A stretch of DNA of 64,000 nucleotides from Sporolituus thermophilus DSM 23256. GTDB lineage: Bacteria; Bacillota; Negativicutes; Sporomusales; Thermosinaceae. Position 1 is the stretch's first letter; every line of letters starts with the position of its first letter. Shown here one piece after another: positions 25,578 to 34,349 of this stretch. The stretch spans positions 40,722-104,721 of the forward strand of contig NZ_FNBU01000010.1 in assembly GCF_900102435.1 (NCBI RefSeq). The letters run 5' to 3'. The translations under genes were made by a program, and so were the position numbers. The notes under the pieces were generated by a model, which was not told where the DNA came from, ran no database searches, and was given only the letters and a program-made list of their open reading frames with translations.

Positions 25578-26489
25578 TTACAGCAGGTTTTCCATTTCTT
25601 TAACATATTTCTTGATATTTGCCACCGACGCAGCAAGCTGCTCCTGTTCCGCCGCCGACAGTTTAAGCGGCAAAACCGGACCGGCGCCGTGGCGACCGAC
25701 AACGGTCGGCAGGCTTAACGCCACCCCGTGCTGCTCATTATAGGTGCAGACCGGCAGCACTGCCCGGCTGTCGCGGACGATGGCCTCGAGAACGGCGCAG
25801 GCCGCCGTAGCCGGGGCAAAAACGGTGCCGCCCTTAAGGGCAATAACCTCACTGGAGGCTCGCACAACATCTTCGATAATGGCGGCCAGTTTGGCCTGGT
25901 CGTAAGCCGGTAGAGCGGTAAGGGCCACGCCGCGCACCGAAACCTGGGATGTGAGGCAGACCATCGTCTCGCCATGTTCGCCCACCACATAAGCGTCAAC
26001 GTCCCGGGCGTCGGCGTCGAACGCAGCCGCCAGGTAGGAGCGGTAGCGGGCGGTATCCAAAACAGTGCCCATGCCGATAACGCGGCCAACCGGCAGGCCG
26101 GATACCTGATAGGCCAATTGGGTCATAACATCAAGCGGATTGGTTACCATGAAAATAATACAGTTAGGGCTGTAGTGCACGGCTTGGCGCACCAGATCGG
26201 CAATGAGGGCGGCGTTGCGGGACAGGAGCAGCACCCGCGGCTCATCGGCTTTACGGGGAATGCCGGCGGTAATGACGACAATGTCCGCGCCGGCCGTGTC
26301 CGCCATCTCCCCATGGCGAATCCGCGCCGGGGGCGCAAAGGACAGGCACTGGAGCATGTCGAGGGCTTCGCCGCGGGCTTTGTCCCGGGCGGCGTCCACC
26401 ATCACGATTTCGTGCGCCAGCCCTTTCAGCATGGCCGTATAGCCAATTGCCGCACCCACTTTACCACTGCCGACAATCGCTATCTTCAT
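25578..26489 (-). CDS. NAD-dependent malate/lactate dehydrogenase
   Basis: 303 residues from ATG 26489 (AAGGGGTGG upstream). The Rossmann motif GSGKVGAAIG, the catalytic His in VGEHGET and the TNPLDV segment place it in the LDH/MDH family. The specificity residue in AGIPRK is Arg (residue 79), where lactate dehydrogenases have Gln, so malate/oxaloacetate is favoured. The loop KADEPR differs from the usual KPGxxR, so the preferred 2-oxoacid is uncertain. It is driven by a sigma-54 promoter and lies beside a sigma-54 activator gene. Confidence 0.85.
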   Translation of the reverse strand: MKIAIVGSGKVGAAIGYTAMLKGLAHEIVMVDAARDKARGEALDMLQCLSFAPPARIRHGEMADTAGADIVVITAGIPRKADEPRVLLLSRNAALIADLVRQAVHYSPNCIIFMVTNPLDVMTQLAYQVSGLPVGRVIGMGTVLDTARYRSYLAAAFDADARDVDAYVVGEHGETMVCLTSQVSVRGVALTALPAYDQAKLAAIIEDVVRASSEVIALKGGTVFAPATAACAVLEAIVRDSRAVLPVCTYNEQHGVALSLPTVVGRHGAGPVLPLKLSAAEQEQLAASVANIKKYVKEMENLL

Positions 26490-26542
26490 GAAGTCCACCC
26501 CTTTTCACCATCGCTAGATTTAGTTCCTTTACCACCTTTTAG

Positions 26543-26559
26543 TGCAAATTTCATGCCAA
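26543..26559 (-). promoter_or_regulatory. Sigma-54 promoter of the malate/lactate dehydrogenase gene
   Basis: On the minus strand TTGGCATGAAATTTGCA has GG and GC separated by exactly 10 bp, a near-perfect -24/-12 element. It lies 54 bp upstream of the start codon. The neighbouring enhancer-binding protein is the obvious activator. Confidence 0.88.
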
Positions 26560-26647
26560 TTTTTCAACCACTAACGCGATTGTTGCCGCGCCGCCAAGTC
26601 CGGGGCAAAGTCCGACGAAGCAGCGCGGTCCGGGTGGACAACAGTAA

Positions 26648-26680
26648 AACAGCACCGTTTCATTGTGAAACAGTGCTGTT
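26648..26680 (-). terminator. Terminator after the sigma-54 activator gene
   Basis: A 14-bp stem with one mismatch (26648-26661 and 26667-26680, AACAGCACCGTTTC/GAAACAGTGCTGTT) begins at the stop codon. It separates the activator gene from the dehydrogenase promoter. Confidence 0.75.
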
Positions 26681-28566
26681 CATTTTGAACTATCGCTCTC
26701 TATGCCCATTTCTCGCAGTTTGCGCCATAAAGTCGACCGACCAATGCCGAGCAGCCGAGCGGCCTGTTGTTTATTGCCGTTGGCGCGGGCCAGGGCGTCC
26801 CGGATAGCGACCGCCTCAGCCGCCTTCATTCCCGGCGCGGCCGGGCGGTCGGCAGGGGACAGGCGGCGCTCAAGACATTGCCGCACCTCGGCGGCGGTAA
26901 TTACCGGTCCTGCCGCCAGCGCCATCAGCCGGCCAACGACATTGTGCAGTTCCCGAATGTTGCCCGGCCAGTCATAGGCGGCAAGCAGCGCCAGCCCTTC
27001 ATCGTCCATTCCCCGGACGTTACGGCGGTATTTCTGGTTAAACTCGTCGATGAATTTGCGGACGAAGAGCGGAATATCCTGCTTGCGGGCTCTGAGTGGC
27101 GGCACTTCCAGCGTAAGCACATCGAGCCGGTAATATAAATCCTCGCGGAAGCGTCCGGCAGCGACCATCGCCCGCAGATCGCGGTTGGTAGCGGCAATCA
27201 CCCGGATATCGACGGGGATAACGCGGTCATCGCCGATACGGTATATTTCATGCTCCTGTAGCACCCGCAGCAGCCTGGCCTGCAGCTCTTCCGCCATTTC
27301 GCCGATTTCGTCCAAAAAAATTGTGCCGCCGTGGGCTTGTTCGAACAGACCGACCTTGCCGCCTTTTTTCGCGCCCGTAAAGGCCCCCTCGGCATAGCCG
27401 AAGAGCTCGCTTTCCAGCACCGTCGCCGGAATGGCCGCGCAGTTTACCGCCACGAACGGGCCGTACCGGCGCGGACTGGCCGCATGAATGGCATGGGCGA
27501 AGTATTCTTTGCCCACTCCGGTTTCCCCCTGAATGAGGACGGTGGCATCCACTTCGGCAAAGCGGCGGGCCTCGTCAATGACCGTGCGCATTGCCGGCGC
27601 GGCCGTTTCCTCCAGTTCCAAAAAGGTATGGCGCGCCAGGCGGCCCCGCCGGGCCAGCTCCTGCCGCGTCCGCCGTTCAATGTCCTGAAACTGGCGTAGT
27701 TCCTGCAGTGTGGCCACCGCTCCCGCCGTTTCGTCGCCTACGGTAATTGGTAAATAGTTGATCACCACTTCGCGCCCGTCCTCCAGCCGTTCTATCGAAC
27801 CGGTGAGCCGCTCGCCGAGGCGACCATACCGGCGCAGTTTGGTCAGGAAAGGATGGTTATCGGGAGCGCCGTGCGCCGGCGTGAGCAGACGACGAGCTTC
27901 CCGGTTAAGCGCTGTTACCGCGCCGGCGTTGTCCACGGCGATAATGCCATAGTCTACCGAATTAATAATCGTCTCAATCCGGCGGGCATTAGCCTCTTCC
28001 ATGCGCTGGATGGTGAGCATCTGCCGGGATAGCTCCAGGGCGTGACGGATGCCCTCCGGCCCGGATCGCAGCAGGATGCCGCGCAGGCCATGGGCTTCGG
28101 CTTCGTCGACCACCGCCTGGTTGCCGATAATACAGGCCGCTCCCGCCCGAACCGCCTGGTCGACACCGGCCCGGTAGCGCCGGTAGTCGTCAATGGCAAT
28201 CTTCCGGGCTTTGTCCTGCACGCCAAGAATTTCTTCAATGGCCGCCAGCCCGGTCAGCACTTCCTGCCGGTCGACGATGGCCACCGGCCCGCCGGCCGCC
28301 TGCGCTTCTAGCAAAGCCCGCAAAAGATCGAAGCCGGTAAACTTTACTTCCACCAGCGGCACCTGGGGCAGGGCAGCGGCAATCATGCCGCAAGTTACGC
28401 CGCGGCTAATCAGCACCCTTGCCCCTTCGGCCACGGCCTGCCGGGCGGCGGCCACCCCGGCGGCCAGCCGGGCCTGGACGACGCTTACGGCGTTATCGCC
28501 GGCGGCCAGCTGGCGGGTAAGACTGGCCCAGTCGGCATGGGTTGCGATTACGACGATGTCGGGCAT
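26680..28566 (-). CDS. Sigma-54-dependent activator with PrpR-type sensor and PAS domain
   Basis: 628 residues. The N-terminal PrpR-like sensory domain (about 1-180, [19 protein letters not shown]) is followed by a PAS domain (about 205-300). The AAA+ domain carries Walker A GETGVGKE, the sigma-54-contact loop GAFTGA and Walker [15 protein letters not shown]-terminal HTH_8 ([20 protein letters not shown]) completes it. It remodels sigma-54 RNA polymerase at enhancers. The likely target is the dehydrogenase promoter just downstream. PrpR of enterobacteria senses 2-methylcitrate; the ligand here is unknown. ATG 28566 lies inside the end of the DUF951 gene (19-bp overlap). Confidence 0.93.
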   Translation of the reverse strand: MPDIVVIATHADWASLTRQLAAGDNAVSVVQARLAAGVAAARQAVAEGARVLISRGVTCGMIAAALPQVPLVEVKFTGFDLLRALLEAQAAGGPVAIVDRQEVLTGLAAIEEILGVQDKARKIAIDDYRRYRAGVDQAVRAGAACIIGNQAVVDEAEAHGLRGILLRSGPEGIRHALELSRQMLTIQRMEEANARRIETIINSVDYGIIAVDNAGAVTALNREARRLLTPAHGAPDNHPFLTKLRRYGRLGERLTGSIERLEDGREVVINYLPITVGDETAGAVATLQELRQFQDIERRTRQELARRGRLARHTFLELEETAAPAMRTVIDEARRFAEVDATVLIQGETGVGKEYFAHAIHAASPRRYGPFVAVNCAAIPATVLESELFGYAEGAFTGAKKGGKVGLFEQAHGGTIFLDEIGEMAEELQARLLRVLQEHEIYRIGDDRVIPVDIRVIAATNRDLRAMVAAGRFREDLYYRLDVLTLEVPPLRARKQDIPLFVRKFIDEFNQKYRRNVRGMDDEGLALLAAYDWPGNIRELHNVVGRLMALAAGPVITAAEVRQCLERRLSPADRPAAPGMKAAEAVAIRDALARANGNKQQAARLLGIGRSTLWRKLREMGIESDSSK

Positions 28567-28769
28567 GAACTTTCTCCGCCTGCCGCCGGCTGGATAATCG
28601 CTTTTACGGCTTTTTCAAATTTAGGCCGGGGCAGCATGACCTGTCGGCCGCAGCCCAGGCACTTAATGCGAAAGTCGATGCCGGTCCGCAGGACTTCCCA
28701 ACGGTCTGAGCCGCACGGATGCGTTTTTTTCATTTTTACAATATCGCCAACCTGATAACGGACAATCAT
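28548..28769 (-). CDS. DUF951 family protein
   Basis: 73 residues. MIVRYQVGDIVKMKKTHPCGSDRWEVLRTG is the family signature, and CLGCGRQVMLPR supplies further Cys that with the first Cys may bind zinc. DUF951 genes often lie next to a mechanosensitive channel gene and near ychF/ribosomal genes in Firmicutes. Start and stop overlap both neighbours (ATGA with mscS), so translation is coupled. Role unknown. Confidence 0.88.
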   Translation of the reverse strand: MIVRYQVGDIVKMKKTHPCGSDRWEVLRTGIDFRIKCLGCGRQVMLPRPKFEKAVKAIIQPAAGGESSCPTSS

Positions 28770-29608
28770 CGTTTTCCCCCCTGCTCGGTCAGGTCACGGA
28801 TGGCAGACGTCGCCGGCGGCGGCACCTGGGCGGCGGCAAACAGCTCCTTGATGCGCTGCCGGAGCGCCGCTTCCACTTTCGTTTGTTCGAGCGGTACGGT
28901 TTTCGCCACCAGGCGGATAACAAGATCATAGGTGCGCAGATCAACCACCCCTACCACTTTGGGCCCCTCAATGACTTCCGCCAGTTCCTTGGCGACCTCG
29001 TCGCAGGCCTGATTGAGCAGCGCCATTACCTGGGCAAGGTCGGCCTCATATGATACCGGCACATTAACAACTGCTTGCATCGTACCCCGCGTGTGGTTGC
29101 TTACCCGGGAAATTTGGCCATTGGGAATAATGTGCAACACGCCGTTGCCATCCCGCAGTTTCGTTACCCGAAAACCCATTTCTTCCACCGTGCCGGCGAT
29201 ATCGCCGGTAACGATATAATCGCCGATGGCGTACTGGTCTTCGAGAATGATAAAAAATCCGGTCATAAAGTCCCGAATCAGGCTTTGCGCGCCCACGCCA
29301 AGGGCCAAGCCCACGATACCGGCGCCGGCAATCAGCGAGGTGGTGTCAATGCTGAATTCCTGCAGCACCATGACGCTGGCGATAAAATAAAGGCTGTAGC
29401 GGGCAATACTCTGGGCCAGGCCGCTTAGCGTACGCGCCCGCTTTTCATTCATGTTAAGCGATTTAAACCCCGCCTGGGCCAGAAAAAACCTTTCAATGAC
29501 GACGCGGGCAAAGCGCACGGTCAGGCTGACAGTAAGAATAATAGCCGCAATCCGCACAACTTTGCCGCCAAATTGTAACCAAAACGCAGATGACAAAAAA
29601 TCGCTCAC
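28766..29608 (-). CDS. mscS: Small-conductance mechanosensitive channel (MscS/YkuT type)
   Basis: 280 residues. Three N-terminal helices lead into the pore helix region (LIAGAGIVGLALGVGAQSLIRDFMTGFFI). The beta domain (DQYAIGDYIVTGDIAGTVEEMGFRVTKLRD) and the cytoplasmic vestibule follow. It opens under membrane tension to release solutes. GTG 29608 overlaps the DUF3343 stop by 4 bp and follows GGAGGT. Confidence 0.94.
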   Translation of the reverse strand: MSDFLSSAFWLQFGGKVVRIAAIILTVSLTVRFARVVIERFFLAQAGFKSLNMNEKRARTLSGLAQSIARYSLYFIASVMVLQEFSIDTTSLIAGAGIVGLALGVGAQSLIRDFMTGFFIILEDQYAIGDYIVTGDIAGTVEEMGFRVTKLRDGNGVLHIIPNGQISRVSNHTRGTMQAVVNVPVSYEADLAQVMALLNQACDEVAKELAEVIEGPKVVGVVDLRTYDLVIRLVAKTVPLEQTKVEAALRQRIKELFAAAQVPPPATSAIRDLTEQGGKR

Positions 29609-29877
29609 TGGCTACCTCCTGGTACCGGTGATTGGTATTCTTGCAAAAGCTCATACACCCTCCGGCCGGCGTCCCGGCTGAAGAGCCGTGACCACCGCAC
29701 CTTGGCGGTCGCCAGCGCCGCCAGCACGGCCGCTTCATCGGCGGCGGCAAACAGCAGGCACTGACCGCAGCTCAGCGACACCTCCCGCGGGGTTGGCGCC
29801 GCCGCGACCGCGATGCCGGCCGCGGCGAGAACCTTTTCCGCCCGGAGGGCATGGTGGACGGAAACAAAGGTGATCAA
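29605..29877 (-). CDS. DUF3343 protein, putative Se/S carrier
   Basis: 90 residues. VSVHHALRAEKVLAAAGIAVAAAPTPREVSLSCGQCLLF has the conserved histidine, PTPRE and S-C-G pattern of DUF3343, a family linked to selenium/sulfur trafficking. The start is uncertain: TTG 29877 is the first plausible start codon after the in-frame stop, and no strong ribosome-binding site is seen. It lies 34 bp after yedF and overlaps mscS, which fits the selD-yedF selenium context. Confidence 0.78.
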   Translation of the reverse strand: MITFVSVHHALRAEKVLAAAGIAVAAAPTPREVSLSCGQCLLFAAADEAAVLAALATAKVRWSRLFSRDAGRRVYELLQEYQSPVPGGSQ

Positions 29878-29911
29878 CCGGTCGTATTCGTGAAACGTAG
29901 ATATTCACCGC

Positions 29912-30520
29912 CTATAAGGTAATAGCTTGATGCGACGTGATTTCGTCTACAATCGCAAACATATTGGTGACTTCACCGACAGCCAGTTTCTCCTTTAGCC
30001 CGAAGTAGTCGAGACAAGTGCCGCAGGCCCGCACGGCTACCCCTTTCGCGGCCAGTGTCCGCAAATGGTCTAAAACCGGCGAACCTTCGACGGCAAGCCG
30101 GACGGCGCCATTCATAAGGAGCACCGCCCGCGGCAGCGGCTCTTTCTCCGTAAGGGTAAACAGAAAGGACTTCATTAGTACCTCCCCCAGCTCGCTGCTG
30201 CCATGGCCCAGCCCGGCGCCGGTCAACAGATAGACCGGGCCGCCGGCCGTGGCAGCCGCCATGGCCGGGGCCGCTCCGGCGGTCTGAGCTTCTTGCCCTT
30301 TGGTAATCGTAAGATAATAATGGCCGTCTTTTTCCTCGACCCGGACACCGTAGCCGTTCGCCGTAGCGAATTTAACCACGTTCTCCTTGGCGACGGCATT
30401 ATCGACAATGGTGGTAACAATCCCCTGATCGATACTGTCAAGCGCCTTTTTGGTGGCAATTACCGGTTGGGGACAAGCCAACCCCCGCGCATCCACGTTA
30501 ATCGACATAAATTTCGCCAT
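29912..30520 (-). CDS. yedF: Selenium metabolism protein YedF (TusA-like)
   Basis: 202 residues. An N-terminal TusA/SirA fold with the CPxP motif (DARGLACPQPVIATKKAL) is joined to a C-terminal DsrE-like domain carrying ACGTCLDYFGLKEKLAVG. This two-domain layout is the YedF form that co-occurs with SelD and is thought to pass selenium or sulfur. ATG 30520 has AAGGA five bases upstream and starts inside the end of selD (23-bp overlap). Confidence 0.92.
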   Translation of the reverse strand: MAKFMSINVDARGLACPQPVIATKKALDSIDQGIVTTIVDNAVAKENVVKFATANGYGVRVEEKDGHYYLTITKGQEAQTAGAAPAMAAATAGGPVYLLTGAGLGHGSSELGEVLMKSFLFTLTEKEPLPRAVLLMNGAVRLAVEGSPVLDHLRTLAAKGVAVRACGTCLDYFGLKEKLAVGEVTNMFAIVDEITSHQAITL

Positions 30521-31541
30521 TCCCTTCCTTAGTTACTTCACCGATGATGGCCGCAGCAGCCAAACCGCGCCCGTGCAGCTCAGCCAACAGCTCACGGGCG
30601 CATACCGCCGGCAGGCTGAAGAGCAGGCCGCCTGAGGTCTGCGGGTCAAAGCAGAGGTCGCGAATATTTTCCGGCACGGCACCGACAAAGGTTACCGTTT
30701 TAAGATAATCGCGGTTAGCATAGGCCCCGGCCGGCACAAAGCCCATCGCCGCCGCGGCCGCCGCCTCAGGCAAGAGCGGCAGGGCAGCGCTATGGACCGT
30801 GACCTGCACCCGGCTGGCGCTGGCCAGTTCAAAAAGGTGGCCGAGCAGGCCGAAGCCGGTGATATCCGTGCAGGCGTTTACCGGATAACCTTCCGCCGCT
30901 TCCGCGGCGTAGCGGTTGAGAGCGGCCATGCTTTCCGCCGCCGCCCGTACCCCTTCGGCAAACATGTCGGCCTTGGCCGCCGTAGCGAGCACCCCTGTCC
31001 CCAGCGGTTTGGTAAGAATTAACAGATCCCCTGCTTTCGCGCCGGCATTGGTCAATATCCGGTCAGGATGAGCAATGCCGGTAACGCTGAGGCCGTATTT
31101 GGGTTCGGCGTCATTGACGGTGTGTCCGCCGACGATGACGGCGCCGGCCTCACTCACCTTGTCCTGTCCGCCTTGCAAAATGGCAAGTAGCACTTCCGGC
31201 GGCAACGAACAGGTGGGAAACGCGACAATGTTCATCGCCGTGAGCGGCCGGCCGCCCATGGCATACACATCGCTCAGGGCGTTGGCGGCGGCAATTTGGC
31301 CGAAGGTATACGGATCGTCCACGATGGGTGTGAAAAAATCAACGGTTTGAATAAGGGCAATCTCATCGTTTAATTTATAAACGCCGGCGTCGTCAGCCGT
31401 ATCATGCCCCACGAGCAGACGCGGATCAGCCGGCGGTGTCAGTTGGCGCAGAACCTGCGCCAGGGCTCCCGGCCCGATTTTGGCCGCTCAGCCGCCGCTT
31501 TTGGTATAGTGGGTCAGCATAATACGGTCGGCTTTTGCCAT
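30498..31541 (-). CDS. selD: Selenide, water dikinase SelD with in-frame Sec (UGA)
   Basis: 347 residues when TGA at 31490-31488 is read as selenocysteine (residue 18, SGG-Sec-AAKIGPG); reading only from downstream would lose the catalytic N-terminus. Sec replaces the catalytic Cys of the SGxGC motif and Lys21 is retained. The length equals E. coli SelD. AIR-synthase-like domains follow (GHDTADDAGVYKL, TDITGFGLLGHL). It makes selenophosphate from selenide and ATP for SelA. ATG 31541 follows AAAGGATGA. First gene of the selenium unit. Confidence 0.95.
31445..31461 (-). promoter_or_regulatory. Candidate SECIS hairpin of selD
   Basis: GGCGCAG-GTT-CTGCGCC starts 26 nt after the UGA in the selD coding strand. 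It is a perfect 7-bp stem with a short G-first loop. Position and size suit a bacterial SECIS element recognised by SelB. Confidence 0.7.
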
Positions 31542-31816
31542 AAGCAATCATCCTTTCGTCGCAATGAAAACCAATAAGTAAGTGGCCCAAAGAGGTAATC
31601 ATGCCAATAAATCGGCACCACAATCGATGGAAAGCAATGCCAGCGAACCACTTTCTATTTCCGATTGCCACTTTCCAGGGTAGATATATAAATATATCTA
31701 TGCTCTCTTATATATTTAGTTTATACGTTGCCAGGGAAAATCCTTTTCGCTACGTTTTGCCAACCCGCCACGACGCGCATATAATGGTACAGCATTATAC
31801 GGCAAGCGAGGCGAAA
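31542..31816. other. Divergent intergenic region with repeat A and a promoter
   Basis: It holds a family A palindromic repeat (31589-31632) and a pyrimidine-rich simple stretch (31647-31680). It also holds a plus-strand promoter TTGCCA-17-TATAAT (31757-31785) for the hypothetical gene at 31817. A selD promoter was not identified with confidence. Confidence 0.6.
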
Positions 31817-32557
31817 ATGATGAGCGGAGCCAGCCAAACACCGTCGTCAATCATCGATTTAATTTTGGCGGACGTTAATGCTATTGTTCCCAATTTTAAT
31901 TCACTTGTCAGCTCCTACCGGCTGCTGGTCGGCGCCGCCGAAGAAATCCGCCGCACGCCGGGCGTCTGCCCCGATGTTTTCGAACGGGCCGTCCGGCGCT
32001 ATGACAATACCGGCACACTGATTGACATTCTAATTGAACTGTTATGCTGTAAAATTGCCTTTAGCGCCCAGTTCCTTACCGTCTCGTGCGCGCCGGTCGA
32101 TCTCTTCCGCCTACTCGCCAGCCGCGACCCCGCCACCGATACGCCCCATTGCACGGCGGAACAAGTTGTCATCATGGAAGCGGTACGGCGGGTCTTGCTG
32201 CAATATTGCCATGATGGGCCCTGCCTGCCCTACAACCCGGTCGTTTGTCCTACCCCCGCGGCGAAACCGCCGGCGCCGAAGCCGCCGAAGACAGCGCCGC
32301 CAAAAAACAGTGATATTGCCGAGGTGGTATTCAGGGAAGAAGCAGCGCCGCCAAACAGTGATATTGCCGAGGTGGTATTCACGGAAGAAATTGCCGGTGG
32401 CACCGTCAAGGAGCAGCAATTCCCGTCGCCGCGCGAGCCGGCGCCAACGGCAAAAGCCGCTCCCGCTAGTGCCGGGCCTGAGCCCGAGCCGGCGAAAAGC
32501 CGCCTGCGTCCCCGCCATTTACTTAACTGGCAGCTTAGCACCAAGCCGAAAAGGTAA
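31817..32557 (+). CDS. Unknown protein with duplicated segment and Pro/Ala-rich tail
   Basis: 246 residues from ATG 31817 (GAGG five bases upstream; the next codon is also ATG). The N-terminal 130 residues look like a compact helical domain with several Cys (LLCCKIAF, TVSCAPVD, QYCHDGPC). A Pro/Lys-rich linker follows, then two copies of NSDIAEVVFxEE encoded by a 48-51 bp tandem duplication (32292-32390), and a low-complexity acidic/basic tail. No membrane segment. Not recognised. It lies 39 bp before another unknown gene, under a clear promoter. Confidence 0.7.
   Translation: MMSGASQTPSSIIDLILADVNAIVPNFNSLVSSYRLLVGAAEEIRRTPGVCPDVFERAVRRYDNTGTLIDILIELLCCKIAFSAQFLTVSCAPVDLFRLLASRDPATDTPHCTAEQVVIMEAVRRVLLQYCHDGPCLPYNPVVCPTPAAKPPAPKPPKTAPPKNSDIAEVVFREEAAPPNSDIAEVVFTEEIAGGTVKEQQFPSPREPAPTAKAAPASAGPEPEPAKSRLRPRHLLNWQLSTKPKR
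32292..32390 (+). repeat. Tandem duplication within the unknown gene
   Basis: Two near-identical units (about 32292-32342 and 32343-32390) share AGTGATATTGCCGAGGTGGT. They differ by a 3-bp indel and one substitution near the end and keep the frame. Confidence 0.85.
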
Positions 32558-32596
32558 CGCCGCTTCATCAAAACTGCTGCGGGAAGGAGTGAACCG

Positions 32597-32800
32597 ATGG
32601 CCCTCCCAGCCGACGTCCACGATATCGTAGAAGTGTTTTTAATCCAAAACCTGGCGGCGCTTGGTTCGCCCACCGTCGCCCTCATTTTCCCGGCTGACCC
32701 GCTTTTGATCCAAACTGTGGTTATTAACAGTTTTGACCGTCTCACCCTCCCGTCCGATTACCAGGAGATTTTGGACATCATCGTCCTGTACCGCCTATGA
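32597..32800 (+). CDS. Small unknown protein
   Basis: 67 residues, ATG 32597 after GGAAGGAG. Hydrophobic in the middle (ALGSPTVALIFPADPLLIQTVVI) but with Asp/Pro interruptions, so probably soluble. It ends LPSDYQEILDIIVLYRL. It is 39 bp downstream of the previous unknown gene and probably co-expressed. Not recognised. Confidence 0.6.
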   Translation: MALPADVHDIVEVFLIQNLAALGSPTVALIFPADPLLIQTVVINSFDRLTLPSDYQEILDIIVLYRL

Positions 32801-32904
32801 GGGTTAGCCCTAACTTAGCCAATTAACCGGACAAACGCTCAGTAATATGCTATCATAAAAACAAGGATCTAAAACGGCTAAATACATAAGAAGCGGGTGA
32901 AAAT

Positions 32905-33327
32905 ATGGAAGAGCTGCTAAAACAGCTGGTGGAAGGACAAAAACAAATTTTTGGCCGCCTTGAGCACATCGAGTCTGCCATTGCCGGCGTCAGGGAAGAA
33001 CTGAAAGCCGACATCGCCGGTGTCAGGGAAGAATTAAAAGCCGACATCGCTGACGTCAGGAAAGAACTGAAAGCCGACATTGCCGCCGTCAAAGCCGAAT
33101 TAAAAGAAGACATTGCTACCCTTGATGCCAAGGTGGAAGATTATGCTGCTGAACAGCAAAAGGACATCAAATATCTCCTGGAACTTATTTATGCCCGCAT
33201 GGCGACCAAAGAAAGCGTCGACCAGATTGCGGCCTGTCAGGCCGAACATACCCGGATCCTTAATTTATTATCCGCCCGTTCTATTAAACACGAAGCCGAA
33301 ATTGAGCATTTGAAGCTGGCAAAATAA
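32905..33327 (+). CDS. Coiled-coil protein with 11-residue repeats
   Basis: 140 residues; ATG 32905 after AGCGGGTG. Residues about 27-75 are built of hendecad repeats (IAGVREELKAD, IAGVREELKAD, IADVRKELKAD, IAAVKAELKED), which form a long right-handed or straight coiled coil. The C-terminal part is a second helix ending in basic residues. There is no catalytic motif. Similar repeats occur in apolipoprotein- and LEA-like bacterial proteins of unknown role. It ends at a terminator and may form a unit with the two preceding genes. Confidence 0.8.
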   Translation: MEELLKQLVEGQKQIFGRLEHIESAIAGVREELKADIAGVREELKADIADVRKELKADIAAVKAELKEDIATLDAKVEDYAAEQQKDIKYLLELIYARMATKESVDQIAACQAEHTRILNLLSARSIKHEAEIEHLKLAK

Positions 33328-33357
33328 CAATACTCTAACCACAGTATCTCAAAAAGT

Positions 33358-33406
33358 CCCCCTGGGTAGACCTGGCGGTTAACGCCAAGCTACACAGGGG
33401 GTTTTT
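33358..33406 (+). terminator. Terminator after the coiled-coil gene
   Basis: CCCCCTG (33358-33364) pairs with CAGGGGG (33395-33401), with an inner TGGCG/CGCCA stem, followed by TTTTT. Confidence 0.85.
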
Positions 33407-33448
33407 GCGGTGGTAAGATAGGCTTGCTTACAGTTTTCCCCGCCGCGC

Positions 33449-34336
33449 TCAGGCGCCAAAGTCTTCGTGGCAGCCGCACGGCTCCAGGTGAATGACAACA
33501 TCACACGGTCCAAGGGCGCTAGCAATGGCCGCCTCAATTTCATCGCAAACTGCGTGGGCTTTGTCCAGCTGCATGTCTTTGTGCAAAATCAGGTGAACGT
33601 CAATATGGCGCATACAGCCCGAACGGCGGGTCCGCAGGCGGTGATAGGCAATGACGCCGGGGTGACTGGCCAGTATATTGCCAATAAGTTCTTCCTCCTC
33701 CGGCGGGAGACTAACGTCGGTCAGCTCATTTAAACTCTTTTTCGTCATAGTGTAGCCTGCCTTTAGCACAATCACGGCGACAACAATGGCGATGGCCGGG
33801 TCTAGCCAATTAACACCGGTTAAATTTATAACCGCCAGGCCCACGAGCACGCCGGCCGACGTCCAGATATCGGCCTTGAGGTGGATGGCGTCAGCTTCCA
33901 GCGCCTGGGACCCGGTCGCCCGTGCCACCTTCATTAGCCGCTCCGCTACGGCATAGTTGACGCCGATCGAAACCAGCATGACGGCGATACCATATTCCAG
34001 ATAGGCCGGCGCGTGGCCGCTGGCCAGCTTTTCCACCGCCTCATACATAATCCAGATTGCGGCCAGAACAATAAGAAAGGCCTCGGCCGCCGCCGACAGG
34101 TTTTCGAACTTACCATGACCGTAGGCATGCTGCGCATCAGGCGGCTGGCTCGACTTGCGGACGGCGTAATAGGCAATAAGGGCGGCTAAGAGGTCAACCC
34201 CCGAATGGGCGGCCTCAGAGATAATGCTGACCGCGCCGCTATAGAAGCCCACAATTAGTTTTAGCAGCACCAAAAGCGTATTAGAAATCACCGACAACCT
34301 CGCCGTGCGCTGTTTAAGCGCTTCTGCATTTTCCAT
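33449..34336 (-). CDS. Cation diffusion facilitator metal exporter
   Basis: 295 residues, six membrane helices. Metal sites are seen in helix 2 (SEAAHSGVD) and helix 5 (AIHLKAD, HxxxD). A cytoplasmic CTD follows (GVIAYHRLRTRRSGCMRHIDVHLIL) and ends in a His/Cys-containing tail (HLEPCGCHEDF). Because a NiCo riboswitch precedes it, Co2+/Ni2+ efflux is the likely job. ATG 34336 follows GGAGGGA. Confidence 0.92.
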   Translation of the reverse strand: MENAEALKQRTARLSVISNTLLVLLKLIVGFYSGAVSIISEAAHSGVDLLAALIAYYAVRKSSQPPDAQHAYGHGKFENLSAAAEAFLIVLAAIWIMYEAVEKLASGHAPAYLEYGIAVMLVSIGVNYAVAERLMKVARATGSQALEADAIHLKADIWTSAGVLVGLAVINLTGVNWLDPAIAIVVAVIVLKAGYTMTKKSLNELTDVSLPPEEEELIGNILASHPGVIAYHRLRTRRSGCMRHIDVHLILHKDMQLDKAHAVCDEIEAAIASALGPCDVVIHLEPCGCHEDFGA

Positions 34337-34349
34337 GTCATTCCCTCCA

